64,000 bases of DNA from Zeugodacus cucurbitae (lineage: Eukaryota; Arthropoda; Insecta; Diptera; Tephritidae). Location: contig NC_071671.1 in NCBI RefSeq assembly GCF_028554725.1, positions 57,306,501-57,370,500 on the forward strand, written 5' to 3'. Shown here in pieces: positions 44,329 through 56,510 of this stretch. A model generated the notes under the pieces. That model was given only the letters and a program-made list of their open reading frames with translations. It was not told the DNA's origin and did no database searches. The position numbers and the translations under genes were made by a program. Every line of letters begins with the position of its first letter. Position 1 is the stretch's first letter.

Positions 44329-46910
44329 CTATAACTCACCACTCACTAATGACCTCAATAGTATTCATATTGAATTAGTGGACATGAGTTTCCTTGAGAA
44401 CAAGAGATTCTCACTTAATCTCCAGCGTAATTATTTTCTAAAAAATATTTTTATATTTTTAAGAACCATTTTGTGAAATTAGTTGAGATGTGGAGCTTTC
44501 TTTTCAAAAGTTTGGCTTGTCTGTTCAATAATGATTATTAGTGGTTATCATTATTAAGAAGTATTTCTTAGAATTAAAAAATTATCATTTTGATAAAAAA
44601 TAAACTGATTATCACTTCAGCTTAAAAGCAAGCCCCCAATAATTTATTGGGGTTCAAGCCTATTAGACTGTGAGTCAGATTCATACATTGATATCCCACA
44701 TAAAATCACTGTCCATATTTTTCTTACATGGAAACAAGCTCCAAAAAAAGCTCTTACAAAAAGAAGTAGTAAATTACAATCGGATCTCGATGACCTCTTT
44801 TTATATCTTTAAGTTTCATACTCCCTGATCTTAAAGATTTTTTACTTATGTATAACAATTTTGAATGATAATAAAAAAGATATATCCATTGGGATTATTA
44901 CATTCTTGATAATAAATCTTGTAAAAGTCATTGCCTAAGGTCAGAGGTCATTAAAGTTTGGTGTCTGACACTCTTCCGTTGAAAGTTCTCAAGAATCAAT
45001 AACACTGTTTCGAAGCCGAACTAGAAGTTCTGCAGTAAATCAAGGCTAGAAAAACAAATCTGCTATACTAATGCCGATACATTGTCTGAGAACTCAGTGA
45101 GTCTAATAAAGAGTATTTGGAAATTATACAGACCGAAACGATACGTTGGAATTTCGAAAATATTCGCAGTATCGTTTAACTGTTAGAGGAAATATTGATA
45201 TCAACACATATCAAGATTTGAAATCGTATTTATAGTCGTTTAAATGTTTATACATCTTCTGAATGAAATATCTACGAAGTAGGAAGCCGGAAGCTGAAGA
45301 CGATCGGGACTTAATATTGTCGTCAAGTAAAATTTTTGAAGTCTTTGGAGTTTTATTAAACAAAAAAATTCTCATTGAAGAAATTTCGGTCTTTTCCAGT
45401 TAATATTTATAGAAAAAAATATATATTTTAAAAATATTTCCTAGCTTTCAAGGCTTACTATGGAACCTCACATTCATTATTTATAAGAACTCAACTCAAA
45501 AGTTCAATACAACAACACGCACACAATGCATTTGCGCTAACTCCCAACAGAAGTGTGACAGCAAAAGTTGTGCAATCGCAAGAATGTTACACAAAGAAGA
45601 AGAAGACTTCAATAAAGACTACACATAAAACTTAATTCAATTAAAAGTGCAGAGTTGAGAGCATAAGTGCAACAACAACAACAATAGAACACAAATGAAT
45701 GGAGAATATTACAAACAACAACAAAAGCAACACACGCATGTGTCATATTAGTCACCCGAAGCCAATGAATTTATGGCAAAGTAAACACGCACACAACCAA
45801 ATAAATCGACATACAAACATACATAAATATAAAGAAGCTCACCTACATACATAAATTCACAGCTCTACGGACAATTTGTATCTAGTTTAGATAAGCGCAA
45901 ATAGAACAAAACTAAAAGAAAATAAAACTGTCGCCAGCGCGCTTATCAGCAGCGTTTCGAACATTTTGTACGAGCATTAAGTAAGTGAGTAACTAGCGTG
46001 TGTGGTTGTTGTTGTCGTATTTAAGAGCTACAACTAAATTGCAATTCGTTGCGCCACTTATGGTGGTATTATGTAAATTTTATTCAAAGCAAAGGAAGAA
46101 AAAGGTGAAGGAGAAACACTTTTGTATTGAATGAAGAAAGAAGCATGCTTTTGAGTAGAAAGAAGTTGAAGGCGAACGCTGTGAACACTCAATAGAATGT
46201 TGTACTATTAAAAGATTAAAATCAAGTGGGGAAAACAGATGCTCTGCGCTGAGGACACTTAAGGTAGAGAATGCATGTGGCATGCCACAAGCCAAGCAAG
46301 AAATATATTTAGATGTATTTGTGTGTGCCTGCGTAAGCGCAACAATCAACATTGTGACACCAGTTGGGGTCATTGGCGGAGGCAAGTCACAAATATATGT
46401 ATGTATATAAAGATCAAATAAAGCTAAAAAAGCAATTGCAGTGCTATGAACGAGAATTTTCTGTTCTTATTGACTTTTTGTTGTATTTTTTATTAGAAAA
46501 TGTTGTGTGTATGACGTTGACCCTTGGGCCTATGAGTAAACAGTCGCACAAAACAAATACAAGTGAGCACATACATGGTAGGTTGGATCTCTAACAACGG
46601 CTTATTGACAGCGGAAATATGATGTGGTGTCAAACAAGACGCGCACGAGCTGCACACATACACTCATATATACACATTTACATATATCTATGTATATAGC
46701 ACTCGTGTGTTATTAATTTATCGGAGGTATTTAAGTAAATTTAAACTTAAATGAAGAATGAAGCAGAAGCAACCAAAAATTTAAGAGTTGAGGAAATAAT
46801 ATTGCATTATTACAATTTCTTGTAATTTAGAGCTAATTATTATTTTAATTTTATAAGTTGAAGTATTTTTTATATTATTTTCAATATATTTAGAATGTGA
46901 TATTAAATTT
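44329..46910. other. AT-rich non-coding; weak splice-like site at 45844
   Basis: Nothing is supported. On the minus strand TTATGTATGTAG|GTGAGC near 45844 has the juxtaposed form of a recursive site, but its pyrimidine tract is poor. Confidence 0.3.
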
Positions 46911-46914
46911 CATA

Positions 46915-47285
46915 AAATTAAAAAAAAAAATTTTCTGAAAATAAAAAATTAATATAAAAAAAAAATACTTTTTTTATAAATATAAAACAATAATAAAAGA
47001 ATATATTTTTTCTTCTAACTAAAAAATAATAACATTAAAAAATATATATTTGTTTCTAATAATACAAAATTAATTAAAAAAATATATATTTTTTTTCCAA
47101 ATATAAAAAATTAATATTAAAAAATATATGTTTTGTTCTAAATAAAAAAAAAATATTTTTTTAATGTTACTTTTTTTAATAGTAAGTTTTTATAATAATT
47201 TTTTATTAAATATATTTTTTGTTTTTGCACATTTTTTAAATAAAAATTATTTCTAATAAAAAAATATATTTTTTTCCTACAGTCC
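46915..47285. repeat. Degenerate A/T tandem region
   Basis: A phrase such as AAAAATATATATTTTTT(T/C)T(A/C)(A/C)TAATA recurs roughly every 45-50 bp in diverged form across about 370 bp of almost pure A/T. Confidence 0.5.
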
Positions 47286-48780
47286 AAGGATCATTGAACC
47301 TGAAAAAGGAAACCTTCAACTCTGCATTAACGTTGTTTATCAAAAAACCTACAAATATGTGTGTGATATCAGGCGAATGAAAGTTAAATGGCATTTATTT
47401 AAAGAAACTATTTACAAAATATATCGAATTTCATAAATTTCGTAAACAAAAAAGAGCCTAGCAATGTAGGTCTTATTAAATAAGCAAAGAAACTGACCCT
47501 TGGACTTGAAAGCGGACATTGACAAGCGCAGATAAGGCGTAAAGGAAAGTGGAAATGAAGAAAAATGTGATACTGTGAAATATTTACTTAATGCTATATG
47601 TATATCTATGTACATATATGTATGTATGTATATACAAGTGGGTATACAGTGCTTTCAGTTTAAAATCATAGATTTTTTTCTGTTTTTCTTAAAGTAAAGT
47701 AATGAAATACACGACGTTTCACTTGTGCTATAGAACACAAGTGGAGCATGAAATTGATATCAAATTCTATATGTGTTCGTACTTCTGTTTTATATACATA
47801 TGTGTGTGAGTGTTGTGGCATTATCAATGACCGTTAAATGGACGCAAGTGAAGCGAGGGATAAAACAAGTGAGAGAAAATGAGAAAAAACTGCTACTAGA
47901 ATATTGTGGTAATGAGAGTAGAATAAAAACTACACAAGCGAGAGGGGCAGCAGATAAAAGTACCAACAAAAAACAACCAGACAAATAAAGAAAGGCAGTA
48001 AGTCAAGCAATTGTGGTGGATATAGAGAAGTTGTAGAAGACTAAATAGTGGAAGTGGAAGAAGTGTTTGAGCTGCCAAAGCAAAGTTGTTCTATAGCTCT
48101 TTATATGTATGGCTGTGCATATGTGACATAAATCGACAGCGATCCAATCATAATGTCACTGCAACTGTCAGCAACATTTGGATATGTTCTCTTTTGACAG
48201 GTCGAGGGTACACATATGTATATATAACATTGTATGTACTTCTACATAACCATTTGTAGTGAGTTGCACTGCAGTCAAAAATCAATTAAGTAAGTCAAAT
48301 AACAAATGTCGTGGCATTTAATGAATAGAGCTTTAGATTTTTCTTTTAGTGGTGACTTTAATAAGCAGCAAAAAATATAAAAGAAAAAGAAAGAAAAAAG
48401 CCAAATGTGGGTATAATGGAATTATAAAGAATGTTTATGTCAGGAACAAATAAAAATACCCAAATATAGATTTAAATATCTCTAGAAATCGATTTCTGTG
48501 TACTAATACCCTCATAGAATATAATCAAATGCAGTGGCGTACTATGAACGTGTGGAACTTAAAAACTAGGAACTCTATATATGTATGTACAATGTTTCAA
48601 CATTTTGAAACTAAAAATAAATATAATTTTCGACAAAATAATATCTGGCACTTCCTAAAATGATTATATTAAATTTATAAAAAAAAATTATATTTTTTTA
48701 TTAAAACCTTTTTTAAAATTTTGCTTAAATAAATCCAATAAAAGAATTTCTTGTATCACTAAAAATAATTAAACAAAAAT
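47286..48780. other. AT-rich non-coding
   Basis: Microsatellite-like ATGT/ATAC runs near 47590-47640. No gene or element ends are seen. Confidence 0.35.
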
Positions 48781-48804
48781 ATAAGAAAAATTAAATATAA
48801 TAAT

Positions 48805-49085
48805 ATAAAATAAAATAAAATAAAATAAAATAAAATAAAATAAAACAAAATAAAATAAAATAAAATAAAATAAAATAAAATAAAATAACATAAAATAAAA
48901 TAAAATAAAATAAAATAAAATGCAATAAAATAAAATAAAATAAAATAAAATAAAATAAAATAAAATAAAATAAAATAAAATAAAATAAAATAAAATAAAA
49001 TAAAATAAAATAAAATAAAATAAAATAACATAAAATAAAATAAAATAAAATAAAATGCAATAAAATAAAATAAAATAAAACAAAA
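48805..49085. repeat. Homogeneous (AAAAT)n array, about 55 units
   Basis: About 280 bp of near-perfect AAAAT pentamers, broken by a few TGCAAT, ACAT and CAAAAT variants. The run from AAAATAACATAAAATAAAAT through a TGCAAT variant recurs near 48884-48925 and 49020-49060, pointing to a higher-order unit of about 136 bp. The same pentamer forms the older array at 4567-5340. Confidence 0.95.
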
Positions 49086-52000
49086 AAAATAAATAAGTAT
49101 AATAAAAATAAATAATTGAAAAATAAATAATTTTTCATTAAATATAATTTTACTTTTATTATTTTTTAATTAAAAAATTAAGATTTTGATGCAGAAAAAA
49201 TATTTTTTTTTATTATTATTTTATTTATTGAAAACAATATTTTATTATCCTTTTTTTATTACAATTTTTGAAAGAAAATTTCGGTGTACTACTAAACTAT
49301 AAGAAAATAAATGTAAAAAATATTAAATTTAGGTGAGGTCAGAAGATTTTTTTTTTACATTTTATTTTTATTACTTTTTCTATTTAAAAATATATAACAA
49401 ATCAAATTTAATTTTAAAGGTAAAAATATTTTTTTTTTGTTTAGAGAAAATAAAATTTCTTATACCAAAATTATTATAATATTGTTTTTATTTATTTATT
49501 GAAACAAATTTATAAAAAAAATTAAAGCAAAGAATTAAATATATTCTAGAGAAAAACATTCTATATTTAGTTAAATTCTTTGGAATGAGCACTCGAAACA
49601 CCATAAAAGCACGTAAACGCATTAATATGCGTCACTTCTGACCAAAACCCCACTTGAAAGCACTTGAAAGAAAGCGAAAATCAGAGCGAATTTTAATATA
49701 AATAACAACAACAACAACAAGTGTGTGCATGTAGATTAATTTGTAAGTATGTCTGTGTGGAAAATTATTTTTAAACATTTTTTTCCAAGAACTACTTCAC
49801 GTAAAGGCCAATGTTTTGAAGATATGCTGTTTTTGGAAGTCTTCATGCTATTTCTATTTACATTCACGTACAACAACTTTCAAATACAGCAACAAACAAA
49901 CATACATACATATATTTTTATAATTGTATATAGACACATTTGTGAGGTTAAAGAAAATGAAAGAAATTGATGGCCACAAAGAATCATTAATAAAAGCTTT
50001 AAGCCCAAGCGGGAAAAAAATAATTTTTTTCGTAATCAATTACATTAATACCGCTGGAAATGATCGGCAGGCTTTTTATATTGCCAATCAAGTGATCGAC
50101 ATCTGCTTATGGCCACAATGACTCAATCGGTCGAGCATATATGAAGAACTCATGCTTCTGAGCAAATTAATCGCGATAAATCTCATTACATCAGAATCTG
50201 TTGAATTAATGTAAGAATAATGAAAATAAAAAAATATAAAATTTAAAGATAAAGAAGGCAAACAAGCTAAAAGGTTCAGCTTCATTGCGCTTTCAAGCGG
50301 CGCTGTCAATATGGGTTAGCATAAACACACAGAATGTATGCATGTAGATATGTATGCAAGAAGACAGGCCTTTGGCTAAATCCATTAAGAGATGAATTAA
50401 ATGGAAGAACGGCTTAAAAGCCGCAAAGCATACAACGAATTAACAGTTAGTTGCAGCAACACAGCTTCAAACCCGAGCGAGCGACCAGGCTGTAATGGAA
50501 ATGGCAGTGAGGCGCAGCGTGGCGTGTGGCAAGACGTGAGGGCGCACATGGCATGGCGACAGCATAAAGACAAACAAACATGTGCCGCAAAAGGGAAATG
50601 ACCGCAAAAGCATGCGAAACTAAAATCAAAGCAGAATACTCGTACTCGCATATAACAACAACAACAAATACAATCACAACAAATGTGCATGGCAACAACA
50701 ACAACAATGTATATGGCTGTAATAATGAAAACTGCCAGCAATGGCGCAACAAACGCCGATGACAATAACCTTAAGACAACAAGCAACAACAACAACAACA
50801 AAATGTTGAGAACAACAATCGGTTGGCAACAATCGGGCTCCTCCAGGCGCAGGGAGGCACATACAGCACATTGTCTCCACAATGCTATAATAAGAACACA
50901 CGATAATGAAAAGAAAACAACAACAACGACAACTACAACAGCAAATGAAGCGTATCTTCGAAAACAAAAGCAACGTTTGGAAAAAAATGCAAAGAACCTT
51001 ATTAAGTGAGCCAAAAGCGGATTTCGGCATAAATTTGCCGTTTGCTAAGCGCAGCACAGCACAGCATTCCTGCTTCCCGTTGCCCATGCTGTGTAGCGCG
51101 TTGCGCATGCGCCATGCACCGGTACGTTGCATGTGACTCAGACTCGCACGCGCACGACACAGCGTGATGGTGTCGGTGATTTGCAGTGCCCTGCTATATT
51201 TTATGTTGCCCAAGCTATAAATTGCTGTTCGATACAATGGATTTATTTTTTCCAAAGTATTTTGAATGGTTTTTCGGGATTCTTTGAAATATGTGTTTCT
51301 TTTGAAGTCATTAAAAGTGGACGAAATATTTCAGAAAATGTTTGTTTATATATTGAAATATCAGAAAGGAGTTTCAAGGTTCACATTTAGAAAAACTTAG
51401 GGTGAGGGACATATATATATCCTCCCCTTAACTAATCTTATAATCATGGAGATTTGTTAAAGACTTCTTTTGAAATAATTACAACTTTTTTTAGGACAAA
51501 TTAATTGAATATGGGCTTTATTAAGTCCAAAATAAAAGTGACTGCTTGAAACCTAAGTTTTTCGATGTGTCCTCATTAAGGTATCAAAATCATCCTTCTC
51601 AACGAAAGCAAAAGGTCTAGTGTAATCTAGTCTAGCAAACAAGTGATTATATCTAGCTCAAGGTTTCAACATAAGAATTTCTTCAAACCAAATAGCTGTA
51701 GATTATATAGATAATTTAGATCCAAAAAATTAGGACCAAGCTTAAATAAAGGAATTTTAGACGATCTGAAGCCAACATTAAATATTATTGAAGGCAATAA
51801 TACTCTAGGTAACTACTGCGTCATTACAGTTATGAAACCACGTCTAGCAAAACAAAGCTCAATTCAAGTACCACTCTTGCGTGCTGAGAGCAATGTTCTC
51901 AAAATCGATTGAAGAGATCAGTAAGACCATATTGCACGTAGAATACTTAGATCGATTTTCAAATAGTTTAGATGAAAAGTTGATTAATTCTAAAGCAATA

Positions 52001-52345
52001 ACAACAACAACAGAAAAATAGACTTATTATTCGTTCAAAGAAATTAAAGCCTGAATGAGTACAATCGGCTTGAGACACTGTCAGAGAGAAAAAAGTAGGA
52101 AAATTTGTTTACATAATAGGAACATTAAACTGAATTAAAAAACACCTACAGCACCTATCCCCACAAATAACACTGCTCAATTTCCTCTACTTTAACTGCA
52201 ATTGTTTTTATTACTTAAAAAAACAAAAATTGGTCACTAAAGGGTTAAATACTTAAAAGAGTTCTTCTTTAGTATTAGATTCATTTCGATTTAAAAAAAT
52301 ATATATTTTTTTTAACTCAGAGTCAAATATGTATAACTTCCATAC
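49086..52345. other. Non-coding with CAA/ACA trinucleotide tracts
   Basis: From 50640 to 50960 (CAA)n and ACAACA tracts are frequent. The long minus frames at 50397-51014 and 50674-51255 are antisense to these tracts (Val/Cys/Leu runs) and have no domain. No exon is supported. Confidence 0.4.
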
Positions 52346-52351
52346 GCTTAA

Positions 52352-52947
52352 GGCAGTAGTCTGCTTTAGACGCCGAAAAAAAAACGTTTTTTAAGCAATT
52401 TTTTTGAAAGAGAAGGAAATTATTGCGCTAAACGGAATTTTAAGACGATAGTGTACTATATTTAAGGCTTAAAAAACCATATTTATTATTAAAAAATATT
52501 GAAATTTTTTCAAATTTGTAAGTATTTTTCTGGAGCGCCTGGAGTCTGCACTTGTAAATCGGTGCCGGTGATGGATGCATCTGAAACAGTTGAACCAAAT
52601 TTTTTTTTAATTTTTATTTTACTTTTTTAGTTCAAACAGAAGATAATTTAATACTGAAGCTAGATCACTTTGGTTTTTTTAGATCGGACATATATTATTT
52701 TTGCTATCGCCGGCACCGTTGTCTAACACTTGTGAAAATGAAAACTCGAGAAAACGCGCTTTAAAATTTTCGTCTAGTCTGCCTAAGCATTCGCACCTGC
52801 TCGACGCTCGGCCACTAAAACTGCTCTAGCTTCGAAAATATGTCGAATATGTCGGCCTCTGGAATTTTAAAGACATATTCTTGGATAGTTTTGGAAGAGA
52901 TTTAAAACAAAACAAAAAAATCGATTTTTTTAAGCCTGTAAACTGCC
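52352..52947. mobile_element. TTAA-flanked MITE, copy C (596 bp)
   Basis: TTAA stands on both sides (52348-52351 and 52948-52951). The ends start GGCAGT and are imperfectly inverted (GGCAGTAGTCTGCTTTA versus GGCAGTTTACAGGC). The interior matches copy B closely and carries CTCGAGAAAACGCGCTTTAAA and, before the right end, TCGATTTTTTTAAG. Confidence 0.85.
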
Positions 52948-52951
52948 TTAA

Positions 52952-53505
52952 TTGTTAAGACAAAAGTTCCTTTGAGATTTTAATATTTTAAAATTATTTC
53001 TATTATAGATATTAACATTTTTTTAAATTTATCAGCACTTTCTAACACATCCTATTGTATTTGATTAATGCCTTTGTTGCATTCGCCAGAGTTCTCTGGG
53101 GAGCCACACCTAAACAACTCTAATTATTTTTGCAACAGCACCAAGCAACTAACAAGCAGAAGACACCTTGATATATATAACTGAGTATGTAACTTGCATT
53201 TGCAGCACTCCCCACCAACCCCTCCTTACAACACATTGGTTGGCACAGCAGCAGCGTGTAGCGCTATCATTTATGGTAAATGCGTCAAACGCCTTTGGCA
53301 AAAATGCCACAAACAAAAGTTAAAGAAAAAAAAAACAACAATAAAATTGCAGAAATGCAAGTAGGAAGAGCAGTGAGCTATGCGCTAACTATGCCACAGA
53401 GAGTACATCTTCTATATGCAATATATTTATTTTTCTATATTTATATTTATTATATACATATATGTACATATATATTGTATAAAAGATATGCAATTGCTGT
53501 CTTAC
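52952..53505 (-). other. Start of the presumed long intron of the minus-strand gene
   Basis: This follows the donor at 53505 on the minus strand. It contains TATA/ATAC simple repeats (about 53440-53480) and no recognisable exon. Confidence 0.4.
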
Positions 53506-53583
53506 CAAAAAAGTCCTCCCAACGTTCCGAGTCGTCTGATTCTATATCCATTTTGGTGTTGTGACTCAAACTGCTTGTCGTCG
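53506..53583 (-). CDS. 5' coding exon of an unidentified host gene (minus strand)
   Basis: Read on the minus strand, the acceptor GACTACATTTTCAG ends at 53584. It is followed by a 32-nt leader, then ATG at 53551-53549 in the context CACCAAAATGG, an excellent fly initiation context. Fifteen codons follow (MDIESDDSERWEDFF) plus one base of the next codon. The exon ends G|GTAAGAC, a good donor, leaving phase 1. The peptide is acidic and Ser/Asp-rich and I do not recognise the protein. No continuing exon was found within the remaining 53 kb to the left, which fits a very long first coding intron. The candidate promoter and leader exon lie 2.9 kb upstream. If the acceptor is unused, transcription could instead start locally. 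The exon is too short for coding statistics, so confidence rests on the combined splice and start context. Confidence 0.55.
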
Positions 53584-56429
53584 CTGAAAATGTAGTCGGT
53601 TTGTTGTGTATATTATGTTGTTGTTATTGTTGCTCTACACACTTAGTTTTCTATATATTTGTTGTATTCACTGATTTGTGATTTGTTAGATTGTGTGGAA
53701 ATATTTTATATGGCATACATTGACAGTAGAGCAGCTACGTTGTTGCGTTCCTTATTTTTTTATTATTATTTCTTAAGCTGTTGGATTGTTGCACTTATGC
53801 GTTTTTGTTGTTGTTGTTTCTAAAACTTTTTTATTTTATTTTTTCGATTCTCTTGTTTGATAAAAGGCACGACAATGTTGCTATTTACTTTTGTTGTTGT
53901 TTTTTATTTTGTTTGTTGTTGTTGTTTTTCAAACTTTTTTTTAATTTTCTTGTGCGTTTTCACACACTTTACTGTGTTTATTTTTTTTTAAATATTGTTG
54001 TTGTTGTTTTGTTTTTATTTTCCTTGTTGTTGTTGCTGTTGTTTGTTACCTTATTTAGTTACATTGATAGCTCAACATTTTCTAAGAAGAATTTACGCCG
54101 CAACACTTTAAGCCCATTTGTAGTGATTTTCAATTATTTTTCCTTCTGCTCTTTTCGCTCTTCTTCAGTCTATCTAGCAGTGTCTGCGCTTATATAAAAC
54201 TTAGTTGCTTCTGATTCTTTTCGCACAGTGGCACACACGTTCATTGATATTAATGCGCTTGAACGAGTGCAGTTTCAGACGCATTTGAAGACACAAACAC
54301 ACATACACAGAAGTGCATTGAAGTATGCAGCTTAGAGCACGTTTATGGGCAAACAATGTGCCATCCACTTTTCTACTGTCTTTGAAGCTGGGATTTGCTG
54401 TTAGCTTGTTTGAAGTATTGATTTTATTCCCACAATTGGTAGCTGATAGTTGTTTGTTTGTATGTTTGAGAGACTGCTTTAGAATATTAGAATTCAACAC
54501 GTTGCTCTACCAATCACTTCCTCCTCCACTCTCTAGTATATAATCAGCAATTCAGTTGGACCAGTGCGTATACGCAATCAGGAAAATACAACAAAAACAA
54601 ACACTGTTTTATGTATAAAAATTTTCGCAATTTTTCGCAAACAATATTATTGTGCAATAACAACTACTACACTGCGAGTACGCCATTTTATTAATTGTTA
54701 TTAACAACGACACGACTTCAAGGGCAACTGGAACTGATTGCGGATATTAAATGTATTTTACGACTTGACTAACTTGACTTGCAGGCGCTTTTCAACTTTA
54801 CCAACTGGTTCACCAGTTATTTCTTTATCGACAGTTTGCTTTGTGTTCGAAGTCACCGTTGATAAGATAGCAGCAAGCAAGGTAAGCGTTGGCAATTTCG
54901 TGACTGCTGGGGAATATTTGGAAAAAATTTTTGTTAAAATTTTTTTTTTCGCAATTCTTATAATATTTTAGTGTGTGTATTTCTTTATATTTTTTAACAC
55001 CAAGAAATTGCATGTAATCGAATTGCTTTGACAAGCGCTTAATTTACACGCTCGTTTAACTCGCTTAAATGTATATACGTGCTAACGGTGCTTTTATCTT
55101 ATCACCAACATGCAAGGGAAGTACTTTGGAGATAATAAATTTTATTTGTGTTTCGCTTTTGTGCAGAAGCGACTTATATGGCGAAAGAAGGTTAGCAAGC
55201 TTGCAAAGAAAAGTGCATAATTTTCTTGTTGTTGTTTTGGAACGTTTTTTTAACGAATTTCTGTTAGTTGTAGGCAGAAAATGTTTCATGAAAAGTTTTA
55301 AAATATTTGTTGTTGTAAAATTTATTTATTTACTTTTGTTGTTGTTGTTTTTTTGAAACGCTTTTTTAAGCAATTTCTGTTAGTTTTTAGCAGAATGTGC
55401 TTTTCATGAAAATTTTCAAAAATGTTGTTGTTTTTGTAATTTTTAGTTAGTTAATTGTTTGTTGTTGTTATTGTAAAGCTGATTTAGTTACTTTTATGGT
55501 TTTTAAGCTCCACACTTATTATCACAAAAAAAAACAATTGACAACAAAAACTTCAATAAGCCGCAACTGCAATCACACACACCTTTAACAGAATTTCCCC
55601 TCACTCCCTTCTTCTGCTGCTTCACTAACGCAAATGCTCTCTGTTAAACTGTCTTTCCGCTGCTCACTTCTTATTAGTATTATTATTTATTGTATTTGTT
55701 GTTGTTATTGTTGTTGTGCTTCTTAGAATCGTACGATGAGTAATTGCTTTCAGCCGTTGTTTTTGTTAGCGTTTCAGCCGCTTATTCAGTTAAACACACG
55801 CGCACACACAGCGAAGCTCTTTGTAATCAGCACCGCCCAGCTGTCGATCAAACGGCTAATTTAATTACAACAACAATAAATAATAATAATCAATTCGAAC
55901 AATAAAGTTCGCTCGCTAAGTTGTTGTGATTTTGTTCGAAACTATTGTACGAAGAAAATATGGATTCAAAACGAAATGAAAAATATACGCACGAATTTGT
56001 TTTTGTTTTTGTTTTTGCTCTTGATGTTTGACATTTGAATTTAAACAATTGCAGCAAAGCTTGCGTGTTGTTGGATATAACTGTAAAGTAGTTGAATGTG
56101 GAGATTGGCGGTAGTTTGCAATATTTTTTTAACAATTTTTTATTTTGCTTTTGTTCTTCTTGTTGTTGTTGTTGTCACGCATAAATTATATGTTTGACAT
56201 TTCACTTTTATTAAAATTTTTTTATTGTTTATTTTTCCTTTTACTTTTCCTTTTCACATTTCACCGAATTTCGCACACTTTGAAGTCACATTCTGCCAAT
56301 GCAAATTACAACAACTAAATATAATTACAAAGCAATTATTTTACCGTTAAATCGCATATTTATTAATAAATTATTTTTATTATTAACATTTCATTGCAAT
56401 TAAATCATATTAATTTCCGCCTGACTTAC
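53584..56429 (-). other. Presumed intron 1 of the minus-strand gene
   Basis: AT-rich with many TTG/GTT tracts (53800-54060, 55320-55480, 56150-56175). No conserved coding segment is recognised on the minus strand. Confidence 0.35.
54785..54891 (+). other. Possible small antisense exon (plus strand)
   Basis: CTAACTTGACTTGCAG (branch-like CTAAC and acceptor) precedes 107 nt that end in CAAG|GTAAGC. One of the three frames is open across it. The branch-to-AG distance is short and there is no homology, so this may be chance or a non-coding transcript. Confidence 0.2.
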
Positions 56430-56508
56430 AAGCGTCACTTCTTAAGAAATTTTTTGTAACCATTTAACCGCCGAACTGACTCATTCATGCGACGCTCGAA
56501 AGAAAACT
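56430..56508 (-). other. Candidate leader exon 1 of the minus-strand gene
   Basis: The modelled exon runs from the Inr adenine at 56508 to the base before GTAAGT at 56429-56424 (79 nt, ending GACGCTT|GTAAGT). The last exon base is T rather than G, a weakness. The interval contains an AUG (GCATGAATGA) opening a very short uORF that stops almost at once. Confidence 0.35.
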
Positions 56509-56510
56509 GA
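56477..56510 (-). promoter_or_regulatory. Candidate TATA-less core promoter: Inr + DPE
   Basis: On the minus strand TCAGTT (consensus Inr, A+1 at 56508) is followed at +28 to +32 by AGTCA, which satisfies the DPE consensus RGWYV at exactly the required spacing. No TATA box lies at -30. By rough estimate a few such pairs would occur by chance in 64 kb on two strands, so the downstream donor and exon are what make it worth noting. Confidence 0.4.

Noticed and set aside
50397..51255. Overlapping long minus-strand frames (Val/Cys/Leu runs)
   Set aside because: Antisense of (CAA)n/(ACA)n tracts; composition explains their openness.
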